64,000 bases of DNA, taken from Phycisphaerae bacterium. Its GTDB lineage: Bacteria > Planctomycetota > Phycisphaerae > Sedimentisphaerales > Anaerobacaceae. The notes below the pieces were generated by a model that did not search any database, had not been told where the DNA came from, and worked only from the letters and a program-made list of their open reading frames with translations. The stretch is from positions 62,001 through 126,000 of the forward strand of contig JAQTMR010000002.1 in NCBI GenBank assembly GCA_028714255.1, read 5' to 3'. Made by a program: the position numbers and the translations under genes. This document shows, one piece after another, positions 21,801 through 30,156 of this stretch (within the stretch, counting starts at the first letter, position 1; every line of letters begins with the position of its first letter).

Positions 21801-23260
21801 TCGCGATATATCTGTCCAACTTCAGTTGCGGCCCCGACTCGTTCCTCCTGACTTTCTTCAAGGACATAATGGGCCGAAAACCCTGCCTGCTATTGGAGCT
21901 GGATGAACATTCCGCTGACGCAGGCGTGATTACTCGCCTCGAAGCCTTCCTCGACAGCTTGAAATATTACCGCCCTCTGGAAAAAGAAAAAAAACTAACA
22001 GCCCAAAAACACGCAATTACAACCGGCAGCCATTGCGGACGCACATTGTATATCCCGTATATGGGCGATTGTGCCTATGGCGTCGCCGCCTGCTTCAGGG
22101 CCTATGGCCAGCCCGCCGAGGTTATGCCGTTGGCCGACGAAGCCGCCCTCTTACAGGGCCGGGCCTTCACCTCCGGAAAGGAATGTCTCCCTTGCGCAAT
22201 CACCAGCGGCGATATGCTCAAAGTAATCCGCGCCGAAGGATTCGACCCCGCCAAAACAGCCTTCTTTATGCCGTCAGCATCCGGCCCATGCAGGTTCGGA
22301 ATGTATAACTGCCTGCATCGGCTCATCCTGAGATACGTCGGAGCGGAAGATGTCCCCATCATCGCGCCCAATCAGGACAGCGGCTTCTACCGCGACTTCA
22401 CCAGAGACATCGATTCGCCAATGGGAAAGTTTATGAAGGATATGTGGGTCTCCGTCGCGGGCGTAGATTTATTGCGGAAACTAATCCTGCGAGTTCGCCC
22501 GCTGGCTGAAACCGCCCAACAGGCCCAGAGGGTTTACGACCGGTCCATCGGGCAGTGGACCCAGGCCGTCGAACACCGCTTCAGCTTCTCCCGGATGCGC
22601 CGCCTGATGGAATCCATCGCGAAGGATTTCGCTGCCGTAAAACGCACCGCCGAAAACCACAAGCCGAGAATAGGAGTCGTCGGAGAAATTTATGTCCGCA
22701 GCCATCCCTTCGCCAATAATAATATAATCGCTCGGCTGGAAGAACTCGGCGCCGTCTGCGATTTGGCGTCACTGGCGGAGTGGATTTACTATACCAATTT
22801 CATCAGGACAAGAACCGCCAAACGACAAAGTCTGTTCAGCGACTGGTTTACCAATACCTTTCAGGACTATGCGCAGCACAAAATCGAAAAGACCTTGGCC
22901 GAACCTCTCGAGAAAAGATTCGGCCGACTGGCCGAGGGCCCGGCATCACACCTCATCGAACTGGCCAAACCATATATCCATCATTCATTCGAGGGCGAAG
23001 CCGTCTTAAGCGTCGGCAAAATGCTTGAGTATCATCATCTTGGCTTTGGCGGCGTAGTCAACGCGATGCCTTTTGGCTGTATGCCCTCTAATGTCGTCAA
23101 CACCCAGACAAGGCGGATAAGCGCAGATTGCGATGATATGCCGATTCTGAATTTGAGTTTCGATGGCCAGGTGGATTCCACCCTGACCACTCGATTGGAA
23201 GCCTTCGTCGAACAAATCCGACAAAGACAGCCCGCAAGCCCTACTACTGCTTATGTTTAG
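18893..23260 (+). CDS. Large BadF/BadG/BcrA/HgdC-type acyl-CoA dehydratase activase-related protein with two ATPase modules plus a DUF2229-like C-terminal region
   Basis: Two tandem activase modules (LCIGIDVGSTSSDVVVLD...CAAGTGSFLDQQAQRLG and ACLGVDVGSISTKAAVID...CAAGTGSFLEEQAQRLD) followed by a Cys-containing C-terminal half. Confidence 0.88.
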   Translation: MGNGVRSDITSLGRQKHYQPVHQRAGRGLCIGIDVGSTSSDVVVLDNAGRSVLCDYRRTKGRPIETVRSQLEVVFKQINPSDITLSVATGSAGRFLAKLLNIPFVNEVPAQAAAISHLYPQLRQATIIEMGGQDSKLIFLSTEKGRGIVRDFTLNTVCAAGTGSFLDQQAQRLGVNIEEEFGKLALQSKTVPRMAGRCSVFAKSDMIHLQQQATPSCDIVAGLCLALARNLKSDLGTGREFVKPIIFTGGVAANIGVVRALEKVFELTQSELVVPDEHFFTGAIGAVLIAKERVGRQGPNGQIHLEQIDNYLARLGSTLENAPRRELLTRPTLPCPQSRVFEHLLSDTAEPVEACLGVDVGSISTKAAVIDRHNRLLAKHYLMTAGNPLEAVRSALDVVAKKVSNKVKIIAAATTGSGRYLTGDFIGADVVINEITAQAKGAAIVNPEVDTIFEIGGQDSKYISLENGVVVDFTMNHACAAGTGSFLEEQAQRLDININRQFEELAFNCPSPIKLGERCTVFMESDLLNYQQQGAATGELVAGLSYSIVENYINRVVGRRKIGNNICFQGGTAFNKAVWAAFEKVVGKPVMVPDHHEVTGAIGAAAIAAEYMKNRPLAGQNTETNFRGFENVTSIEYEVKSFTCEHCPNHCEIKEVQLPDSEPLYYGSRCDRYNLKKKTAKTKGLGAFAYRKQMLLECADLTGEASKEQSTKTQIGIPLALINYQLLPLFTRFFKAMNFEVVTSGRTDKRIIRMGTESVSAQLCFPVKAAYGHIAELIEKKVDYIFLPSIVSMTASYPNNKTNQLCPYVQSLAYQAQTAFRNKLGNTKILTAPVRLGQGQKLLQKSFIAIGKQLSVPASVVKGAVKEGFSAQQKFEQAMQDKGKEILDQIAPDQKLFVLVSRPYNGCDEGLNLQLSKKLDELGVKTIPMEMLPLHQAKLSDESLHRDAYWSYGQKILRAAELIKSDKRLFAIYLSNFSCGPDSFLLTFFKDIMGRKPCLLLELDEHSADAGVITRLEAFLDSLKYYRPLEKEKKLTAQKHAITTGSHCGRTLYIPYMGDCAYGVAACFRAYGQPAEVMPLADEAALLQGRAFTSGKECLPCAITSGDMLKVIRAEGFDPAKTAFFMPSASGPCRFGMYNCLHRLILRYVGAEDVPIIAPNQDSGFYRDFTRDIDSPMGKFMKDMWVSVAGVDLLRKLILRVRPLAETAQQAQRVYDRSIGQWTQAVEHRFSFSRMRRLMESIAKDFAAVKRTAENHKPRIGVVGEIYVRSHPFANNNIIARLEELGAVCDLASLAEWIYYTNFIRTRTAKRQSLFSDWFTNTFQDYAQHKIEKTLAEPLEKRFGRLAEGPASHLIELAKPYIHHSFEGEAVLSVGKMLEYHHLGFGGVVNAMPFGCMPSNVVNTQTRRISADCDDMPILNLSFDGQVDSTLTTRLEAFVEQIRQRQPASPTTAYV

Positions 23261-23262
23261 CC

Positions 23263-23287
23263 CTGCCGTTGTCAGCAGGGATCTTTT
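23263..23287 (+). terminator. Terminator-like hairpin after the activase gene
   Basis: CCCTGCCGTTGTCAGCAGGGATCTTTT. Confidence 0.55.
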
Positions 23288-23471
23288 AACCCCCTGCATT
23301 CAACATTTTGCATGTAAACTGATAGTTCTTTGTCATTGCGAGCGAAGCGAAGCAATCTCAACACTTTACGTTCGACTGAAGTTGAAATTGCTGTGGCTGT
23401 ATTTATCCTTGTAATGGTTTGGTGATACTAAGTTTATGAACTTTGATGCAAAAAGCTGATTGCAGGGGGTT
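23288..23471. mobile_element. MITE-like 184-bp element with imperfect terminal inverted repeats
   Basis: Left end AACCCCCTGCATTCAACATTTTGCAT against revcomp of right end AACCCCCTGCAATCAGCTTTTTGCAT: 23/26 matches; no ORF; contains GTCATTGCGAGCGAAGCGAAGCAATCTC. Confidence 0.5.
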
Positions 23472-23503
23472 ACCCGCCCAATCCAAAATCCGCTTCATTG
23501 GTT

Positions 23504-25669
23504 CTAAAAAACAACCTGACATTTCGGCAGTAGCTTTTTGATTCCGCCCTGCTCTTTCTTGCTAAACGGATTGCCCCTAAGATTAAGCGATTGCAGATTC
23601 GTCAGTTTGCCAATCGCCTCCGGCAGCGTGGTCAACTGATTGTCCATAAGATTAAGCGATTGCAGATTCGTCAGTTTGGTAATCGCCTCCGGCAGAGCGG
23701 TTAACCCATTGTCCCAAAGATCAAGCGATTGCAGGTTCGTCAGTTTGCCAATCGCCTCCGGCAGCGTGGTCAACTGATTGCCCCAAAGAAAAAGCGATTG
23801 CAGTTTCGTCAGTTTGGCAATCGCCTCCGGCAGCGTGGTCAACTGATTGTCCGCAAGATCAAGCGATTGCAGGTTCGTCAGTTTGGTAATCGCCTCCGGC
23901 AGCGTGGTCAACTGATTGCCCCAAAGATTAAGCGATTGCAGGTTCGTCAGTTTGCCAATTGCCTCCGGCAGAGCGGTTAACCCATTGTCCCAAAGATCAA
24001 GCGATTGCAGGTTCGTCAGTTTGCCAATCGCCTCCGGCAGCTTGGTCAACTGATTGCCCCCAAGAAAAAGCGATTGCAGTTTCGTCAGTTTGGCAATCGC
24101 CTCCGGCAGCGCGGTTAACTGATTGTCCGCAAGAGAAAACTCTTTGATGGTTCCATAAAGTTCGTCGCTTATCGCGCCCTCTTTGACATTTACAATTCTC
24201 CTAATCTCATCGTCGAAGACTTTTTCATCATCCTGAATTTTCTCTGGGAGTTCTTGTTCTTCCTTCCTTTGTTCGACGATGAATTGGTTAACCGATTCCC
24301 TTATTTGTCTATCTTCGAGCCAGGTTTTACCTTGCTCCGTCCTCAGCACATCCTGTAGAAACTCCATCCCCTTCAATTTGGCGATGATTTCTTGAGCTTT
24401 TGTAGGTCGCTCATCTGCCTGTTTGCCTCTTTTTGTCTCCGAAGACTCCTTTTGCTCTATCGCCTTCTCCCCGAGAACAAAGCTTCGGATTTTGCCGCAA
24501 ACATCCTGGTTTCTCCATAGATATTCGTAGAGCCGGTCGTCCTTGAAATGGTCCCGCAGTATCCTCGATATGACACACGACCCCATCACCTTGATATCAG
24601 CCTCTCCCTTTTCCACTGTTTTCCACAGGAGCCTGTCAACAATCAAATTGTTGAGGAATCTGACAAGGTTCCTCGGATTGAAGCGGGCGCCCTTTGACAG
24701 AACATCCTGCAGGCCGCTGATGACTTCTTTAATGGGACCATTTGATTCGGCGTTTAACGCTTCGTTATTGGTAAGCAGTTGCGAAATGAAATCCTTAAAC
24801 CTTTTTTCATGAGGCAGCAGGGGCAGCGGAAGCTGAATAATCTTATCTAAGTAATCTTTGCCGCCGGTTTCATAATCGCTTACCTTGAATTCTTCCTCAT
24901 AGCGGTATTTCAAAAACCCCTGAAGTATCCTTTTATCAAGGGCCAGAGTAAAAATAAACCCCTTCTGAGACAGCACCAGCTTTATGCTTTCGAGCAGCTT
25001 TATGGCCTCCGGCGGATTGCACCTGTCAAGGTCATCGATAAAAACCGCGATTTTTGGTGTTTCTATTTCTTCATCGACCTGCTTTGACAGGGAATCCAGC
25101 TGCTCGAACGCGTTGTAATAAAGGGTCTTCTCTATTAGCGGGTCATCTCCTTTTTGCAGCTGGTCATATCTGTCTATCATCTCTTTTGCTACGAAGCCCG
25201 CTTCCAGTTCGCCGAATCCGGGGACATTCACCTTTCCAGTCGCGGTAAAACCATAAGCTATTGCCCGCAACGCCATTGACATCTTGGACAGGCCCGCTTT
25301 AAGCGACTTGCTGATATTATTTCTTGTTTGAAGTTTTTCGCTGACGGCCTTTGCGATTGTAGATACCAGCGGAACAATCGGATGCTGTTCTTTGCCGTAT
25401 TGCCAGGCGTTGAACCATGCGGTTACAATATCCGAATTATTCTTTTCGACCAGTTCCTTGGCAAGCCTCAGAACCGACGTCTTCCCTTCGCCCCATTCGG
25501 CATAAACCCCTATCGTGAACGGCCCTTTTGTCCCTAAAGCCGCCCCTGCTATTACGTCAGCAAAAGGCTTTAAGTTTAGAATGTCTTCATCAATACTGCC
25601 TACCGGCTCGTCTATCAGCAGTGACACCGGCTCAGTTTTATAACGAGCAGCTGACTCTTTTTTTGCCAT
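23504..25669 (-). CDS. KAP-family P-loop NTPase with C-terminal leucine-rich repeats (NLR-like)
   Basis: Walker A region GVYAEWGEGKTSVLRLAKELV; Walker B KIAVFIDDLDRCNPPEAIKLLESIKLVLSQKGFIFTLALDKRIL (KAP signature); eight x(D/G)NxLTxLPEAIxKLTxLQSLxL units. Confidence 0.9.
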   Translation of the reverse strand: MAKKESAARYKTEPVSLLIDEPVGSIDEDILNLKPFADVIAGAALGTKGPFTIGVYAEWGEGKTSVLRLAKELVEKNNSDIVTAWFNAWQYGKEQHPIVPLVSTIAKAVSEKLQTRNNISKSLKAGLSKMSMALRAIAYGFTATGKVNVPGFGELEAGFVAKEMIDRYDQLQKGDDPLIEKTLYYNAFEQLDSLSKQVDEEIETPKIAVFIDDLDRCNPPEAIKLLESIKLVLSQKGFIFTLALDKRILQGFLKYRYEEEFKVSDYETGGKDYLDKIIQLPLPLLPHEKRFKDFISQLLTNNEALNAESNGPIKEVISGLQDVLSKGARFNPRNLVRFLNNLIVDRLLWKTVEKGEADIKVMGSCVISRILRDHFKDDRLYEYLWRNQDVCGKIRSFVLGEKAIEQKESSETKRGKQADERPTKAQEIIAKLKGMEFLQDVLRTEQGKTWLEDRQIRESVNQFIVEQRKEEQELPEKIQDDEKVFDDEIRRIVNVKEGAISDELYGTIKEFSLADNQLTALPEAIAKLTKLQSLFLGGNQLTKLPEAIGKLTNLQSLDLWDNGLTALPEAIGKLTNLQSLNLWGNQLTTLPEAITKLTNLQSLDLADNQLTTLPEAIAKLTKLQSLFLWGNQLTTLPEAIGKLTNLQSLDLWDNGLTALPEAITKLTNLQSLNLMDNQLTTLPEAIGKLTNLQSLNLRGNPFSKKEQGGIKKLLPKCQVVF
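23579..24130 (-). repeat. Coding tandem repeat: 8 x 69 bp LRR units, arranged as a duplicated 4-unit block
   Basis: Units 1-4 and 5-8 share order-specific residues (AKLTKLQSLFL / GKLTNLQSLDL / WDNGLTALPEAI / ...), visible in DNA and protein. Confidence 0.85.
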
Positions 25670-25708
25670 ATGTTCTTCATCCGAATTAGATAAATTTTAG
25701 TGCTATTG

Positions 25709-26674
25709 TTACGAATTAATCTTAATCACATTTTTAGCCGTCTCTAAGACCTTGCTGCGCAACTGTTTAGGCGCGAGCACCTCCACCTGGTCGCCGTATC
25801 CGAGTATCCACCACGTTATCTCCCGCAGCCCGTCCACCCGGAACTCGACTATCGCCGAGCCGTCCCCGTTGCGCGTAACTTTTTGCGTGCCGTGCCACTG
25901 CACCTCGGCGACATTATCCGCAACCCTCGGCAGGAACCGCAGTTTGATATTGTAGATTTTGCCTTCCGGCATCATCGACCACGCCCTGCCGAAATAATCG
26001 TCCGCGTCGAATCTCTGGCCGTCTATAAAACGTTTCCCTGTGCTTTTTAATTCCCTGATACGGTTAAGCTTAAACGTGCGGATGCTTTTGTGCAGGTCGG
26101 AAAAGCCAAGCACGTACCACGCCCTTCTGCTGTGCATCAAATGATAGGGACATAGCTCGACGTCGATGATTTTCCCGTCGAAAAATGAGTGATACTGCAT
26201 ACCCACCTTCATTTTCCCTGCGATGGCCTTTTGCAGTTCCGCGAAGTTCTTATCGAGCTCACTGCTCGGCGCCTGCGGATTGGCCCTTATGGAAATATTT
26301 TGCAATGTCGTATTACAGTATTGTCTGATTTTAGGAGGCAGGTTGTTTTCGATTTTCAATGCCGCCAGCAGCGCCGACTTCTTGAACGGCAGCTGTACCT
26401 GCCCGCTCGCCTTATGGACCAGCAGCAGCAGGCCGAGCGCTTCCTGAAGATTAAGGTCTATCGGCGGCAGAAAAAATTCCGGGTCTATCGCATAGCCGCC
26501 GTTTTTAGCGTTGTAATGATAAGGCACGCCTACGGTTTGCAGCTCTTTCAAATCGCGGAAAACCGTCCGCCGGCTCGTTCCGAACATCTTCGCCAAATCG
26601 CTTACGGCGTAATCCTCCCCCGATTGCAATGTCGTTAAAAGCCGAACAACCCTGCTGATTCTGCTGGTCTTCAT
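25709..26674 (-). CDS. YafY/WYL-domain transcriptional regulator with N-terminal HTH
   Basis: MKTSRISRVVRLLTTLQSGEDYAVSDLAKMFGTSRRTVFRDLKELQTVGVPYHYNAKNGGYAI; C-terminal WYL-type domain (SRRAWYVLGFSDLHKSIRTFKLNRI). Confidence 0.9.
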   Translation of the reverse strand: MKTSRISRVVRLLTTLQSGEDYAVSDLAKMFGTSRRTVFRDLKELQTVGVPYHYNAKNGGYAIDPEFFLPPIDLNLQEALGLLLLVHKASGQVQLPFKKSALLAALKIENNLPPKIRQYCNTTLQNISIRANPQAPSSELDKNFAELQKAIAGKMKVGMQYHSFFDGKIIDVELCPYHLMHSRRAWYVLGFSDLHKSIRTFKLNRIRELKSTGKRFIDGQRFDADDYFGRAWSMMPEGKIYNIKLRFLPRVADNVAEVQWHGTQKVTRNGDGSAIVEFRVDGLREITWWILGYGDQVEVLAPKQLRSKVLETAKNVIKINS

Positions 26675-26694
26675 TATTGACCACCTTGAACTAT

Positions 26695-27720
26695 TTATGG
26701 CTTGCCGTTATATAACTCCTTCGGCCCAATTATAGCGTTTTCGATGGCTTTATCAAACAAAAACTGCCGAATACTCGTGCAGAGATGGCATTTATCCGCA
26801 TAAACCCCCGTTTTTTTATATCCTGCGCTTACCGCTTTTCCCAGCAGCCCCGCCGGCCCCAGCTCGAATAGTGTATTAATAAACTCATTTTGCGCAGGGT
26901 GAAAATCCTTCCATATCTCCTCGAGCGGCTTATCGTTTACATTTCCGATGATGATTCCGCTGCACGTTCCGCTGAAGACATTTCCGAACGGGTCGATATG
27001 AACGCCCTTCGCGCCGAGAAAATCTGTTTTGCAATTCGCCGCTGCGATTTTTTCTATCGGTATGGACGCAACCGATTCCGCCAGCTTTCCGCCCGCCCTG
27101 CCGGTGAATCGGCAGGGATAATCTTTCATAGCGCCGATATATTGCTGCTTTAATTGCTCGCTCGAAAGCCCTTTCATTTTGACCGGGCTTTCCAGATACT
27201 TTTTCCACCGCACCAGCACGCGCTCGGCCCCCAAGATATTTGTCGCCGCATCCGCCAATAGCCTGACGGATTCTATATCGACATATTCCTGATGAAACGG
27301 GTCGGTGCTGATTTTCAACCTGTCCATTCCGAGCTCATCGAGAATTTTTAATCGCTTCGCAACAAGTTCTAAATCTTTAGCCCAGGAACCATTTGTCTCT
27401 ATCAGGTCAACCTTGCCGAGATTTTCTTTCCTGCCCTGCCGCAGAATTTCAACGAGCCTGTCCCAGCACAAAAACGCCTCGCCGCCTGTGATGTGAATTT
27501 TAGCATCATCACCTGCAAGAATTTTTAACGAACGCCAGATACCGATTGCGGTATCGACCGGCATCACCCCGTTTTGTTTAGGATTGCAGTTGTAGTAGCA
27601 GAATTCACAGCTTGCGCTGCATTTGTAAGTCAGCAGCGCCCCCGCCGACCGCCAAAGCTTAAACTTCGGCTCGTCCCGCGCAGCGTCTTTATTGTAAATA
27701 TTGTCGGATAGTTTCATCAT
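26695..27720 (-). CDS. Radical SAM protein, SPASM-like C-terminus
   Basis: [17 protein letters not shown] (CxxxCxxC-type cluster site); [14 protein letters not shown]-terminal CHLC. Confidence 0.88.
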   Translation of the reverse strand: MMKLSDNIYNKDAARDEPKFKLWRSAGALLTYKCSASCEFCYYNCNPKQNGVMPVDTAIGIWRSLKILAGDDAKIHITGGEAFLCWDRLVEILRQGRKENLGKVDLIETNGSWAKDLELVAKRLKILDELGMDRLKISTDPFHQEYVDIESVRLLADAATNILGAERVLVRWKKYLESPVKMKGLSSEQLKQQYIGAMKDYPCRFTGRAGGKLAESVASIPIEKIAAANCKTDFLGAKGVHIDPFGNVFSGTCSGIIIGNVNDKPLEEIWKDFHPAQNEFINTLFELGPAGLLGKAVSAGYKKTGVYADKCHLCTSIRQFLFDKAIENAIIGPKELYNGKP

Positions 27721-29630
27721 AACTTACGTTTTGGAGTATTCATATCGCCCGTTTCCGGACGGGAATACTTTTTCAGGTGTATCTGTATCACGGTAATATC
27801 TGCCGGCGTTATCCCGCTTATTCTGCTTGCCTGGCCCAAAGTGGCGGGCCTGAACGCCGACAGCTTCTCTTTCGCCTCTGCCCGCAGATGCTCAATCTTG
27901 TTCACATCCAAATCCGGCGGAATCTTTTTGCTCTCCAATGCCTGCGAACCCGCCGCCAACCGTTGCTGCTTGGCCAGATAGCCGTCGTATTTGGCGTCGA
28001 TAATTACCGCTTCTATTACATCGCTTGAAAATACATCTTTAACATCCGGGCTTGTTGCCAGTTGGCTTGCCAGCGGATTGTTCGGCTGCCGCAATTGCTC
28101 CCACAAACTCAGGCCGTTTACTCGCGTATTTTTCAAATAGCTTTTTAAGCTATCAATACTTTTCAGCTTGTTGTGAAATTTTTCCCATCGCTTTTCATCT
28201 ACCAGCCCGACCGTTCTGCCGATTTGCGTTAATCTTCTATCCGCGTTATCGGCCCTTAACGACAACCTGTGTTCAGCTCGCGAAGTGAACATCCGATAAG
28301 GCTCATCAATTCCCTTCGTTAACAGGTCGTCTATCATTACTCCTATATACGCCTGCTCTCTGCCGAAAACCATCGGCTCTTTATCTTGGATTTTTCTGAC
28401 GGCGTTCACCCCTGCGACGATGCCCTGCCCCGCCGCCTCTTCATATCCGCTGGTTCCGTTTATTTGCCCCGCCAGAAACAGTCCGGATATTTTCCTGGTC
28501 TCCAAACTGTTTGTCAATTGAGTCGGCGGACAATAATCGTATTCAATTGCATAAGCGTAATGAATTATCCGTGCGTTCTCCGTTCCGGGCAGCAGCTTGA
28601 GCATTTGCTCCTGAATATCCTCCGGCAAAGATGTGCTGATACCGTTGCAGTAAATTGTTGTGATTTCCTCCTGCTCCGGCTCAAGAAAAACCTGATGACG
28701 TTTCTTGTCCGCGAAACGGACAATCTTGCCCTCGATGCTCGGACAATACCGAGGCCCTGTGGATTTTATCTGCCCGGTATAAAGCGGGGCCTTGTCCAGA
28801 TTATCCCTTAACAGCTTATGTATCTCTTCGTTGGTATATGTAATCCAGCACGGCACTTGCTGCCGTTCTATCGATTCGTTTAAGAATGAAAATGGCCTCG
28901 GCTCTTCGTCGCCATATTGGATTTCGAGCTTGTCAAAATCAATCGTTGACGCGTCCAGCCTCGGAGGCGTGCCGGTCTTCAAGCGTTTCAGTTCTAATCC
29001 GATACGTTCGAGACTCTGTGAAAGTTCATAAGCCGCCGGCTCGTCGAGCCTGCCGCCGGGAAATTGCCTCGTTCCTATGTGCATCAGCCCGCGAAGAAAA
29101 GTTCCTGTTGTTACGATAACCGTCTGGGCGGCATAGGTTTTTTCGTCCTTACATTTTACGCCGCAGACTTTTCCATTATCGACGAGAACTTCTGTTGCTA
29201 TTGATTCGACAATCGTCAGGTTTTCTGTCTGCTCGAGTGTTTCCTGCATCCACTTCGAATATTTATATTTGTCAGCCTGCGCACGAGGGGATCGAACAGC
29301 AGGGCCTTTTGATTGGTTTAGTATTCTAAACTGAATCCCCGTTGCGTCTGTCGCAAGACCCATCAACCCGCCGAGCGCATCGACCTCGCGCACAATTTGT
29401 CCCTTCGCGAGTCCTCCGATAGCGGGATTACAGCTCATCTTGGCTATCGTGTCACGACTGATAGTTACAAGGCATGTCTTTGCGCCGAGCTTCGCCGCCG
29501 CATAAGCCGCTTCAACCCCTGCGTGACCTCCGCCTATAACAACACAGTCAAAAGCAGCACGGGCTTCCAGCCCGTGCAGGTTCAATGGAGATGCTGATAC
29601 TACTTCGTTTGTTTTAGTTTTGTTAGTCAT
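27717..29630 (-). CDS. mnmG: tRNA uridine-5-carboxymethylaminomethyl modification enzyme MnmG (GidA)
   Basis: [65 protein letters not shown]. Confidence 0.96.
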   Translation of the reverse strand: MTNKTKTNEVVSASPLNLHGLEARAAFDCVVIGGGHAGVEAAYAAAKLGAKTCLVTISRDTIAKMSCNPAIGGLAKGQIVREVDALGGLMGLATDATGIQFRILNQSKGPAVRSPRAQADKYKYSKWMQETLEQTENLTIVESIATEVLVDNGKVCGVKCKDEKTYAAQTVIVTTGTFLRGLMHIGTRQFPGGRLDEPAAYELSQSLERIGLELKRLKTGTPPRLDASTIDFDKLEIQYGDEEPRPFSFLNESIERQQVPCWITYTNEEIHKLLRDNLDKAPLYTGQIKSTGPRYCPSIEGKIVRFADKKRHQVFLEPEQEEITTIYCNGISTSLPEDIQEQMLKLLPGTENARIIHYAYAIEYDYCPPTQLTNSLETRKISGLFLAGQINGTSGYEEAAGQGIVAGVNAVRKIQDKEPMVFGREQAYIGVMIDDLLTKGIDEPYRMFTSRAEHRLSLRADNADRRLTQIGRTVGLVDEKRWEKFHNKLKSIDSLKSYLKNTRVNGLSLWEQLRQPNNPLASQLATSPDVKDVFSSDVIEAVIIDAKYDGYLAKQQRLAAGSQALESKKIPPDLDVNKIEHLRAEAKEKLSAFRPATLGQASRISGITPADITVIQIHLKKYSRPETGDMNTPKRKL

Positions 29631-29648
29631 ATTTATTTACGACCCAAT

Positions 29649-29673
29649 GTCATTCCTGCGAAAGCAGGAATCC
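29649..29673. repeat. Dispersed palindrome GTCATTCCTGCGAAAGCAGGAATCC
   Basis: Same family at 58534-58557 (GATTCCCGCTTTCGCGGGAATGAC) and 43209-43233. Confidence 0.75.
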
Positions 29674-29721
29674 AGAAAAAGATATGGATTCTGCTGCTTA
29701 GGTATCTGAATTTGGAATTTT

Positions 29722-30129
29722 TCATCTACTTTGTGTCTTCGTGTCTTTGTGGCATAACGCCACTGCTGATGCGATTGCAAAATTGGCTGTGTGAGTAATG
29801 CTGACGCTTATTTGCGTGATGCCCAATTTGTCGGAGATTTTTTTGACCTCGCCGCTAAGACTAACCATCGGCTGGCCCGTCGGACTATTCACCACCTCGA
29901 TATCCGTCCAGGCAATCTTGCCCCGCCAGCCCGTGCCCATCAATTTTAGAATAGCCTCTTTTGCCGCGAACCGCCCCGCCAGCTTTTCCGTTCCGTTCTT
30001 ATTTGAACGGGCGTATTTTCGCTCGGCGTCGGTAAAAACCTTGCTCAAAAAGCGCTCGCCGTGCCGCTTCACCATTTCTTCTATTCGCGGAAAATCCACG
30101 AGGTCTATGCCGTGTGCTATAATTTCCAT
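29722..30129 (-). CDS. acpS: Holo-[acyl-carrier-protein] synthase
   Basis: IIAHGIDLVDFPRIEEM; LAGRFAAKEAILKLMGTGWRGKIAWTDIEV; VSITHTANFAIA. Confidence 0.93.
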   Translation of the reverse strand: MEIIAHGIDLVDFPRIEEMVKRHGERFLSKVFTDAERKYARSNKNGTEKLAGRFAAKEAILKLMGTGWRGKIAWTDIEVVNSPTGQPMVSLSGEVKKISDKLGITQISVSITHTANFAIASAVALCHKDTKTQSR

Positions 30130-30156
30130 TTTATAGTGAGTTTATCGAATCTATTA

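Noticed and set aside
23332-23360. GTCATTGCGAGCGAAGCGAAGCAATCTC as a new repeat
   Set aside because: Resembles a dispersed repeat type seen in many bacterial genomes; only its nesting inside the 184-bp element is noteworthy.
23579-24130. Regular repeated DNA resembling a CRISPR array
   Set aside because: Units are 69 bp with no spacers and translate in frame as LRR units of the KAP protein.
23729-24147. Plus-strand ORFs opposite the LRR region
   Set aside because: Mirror frames of the LRR tandem repeat.
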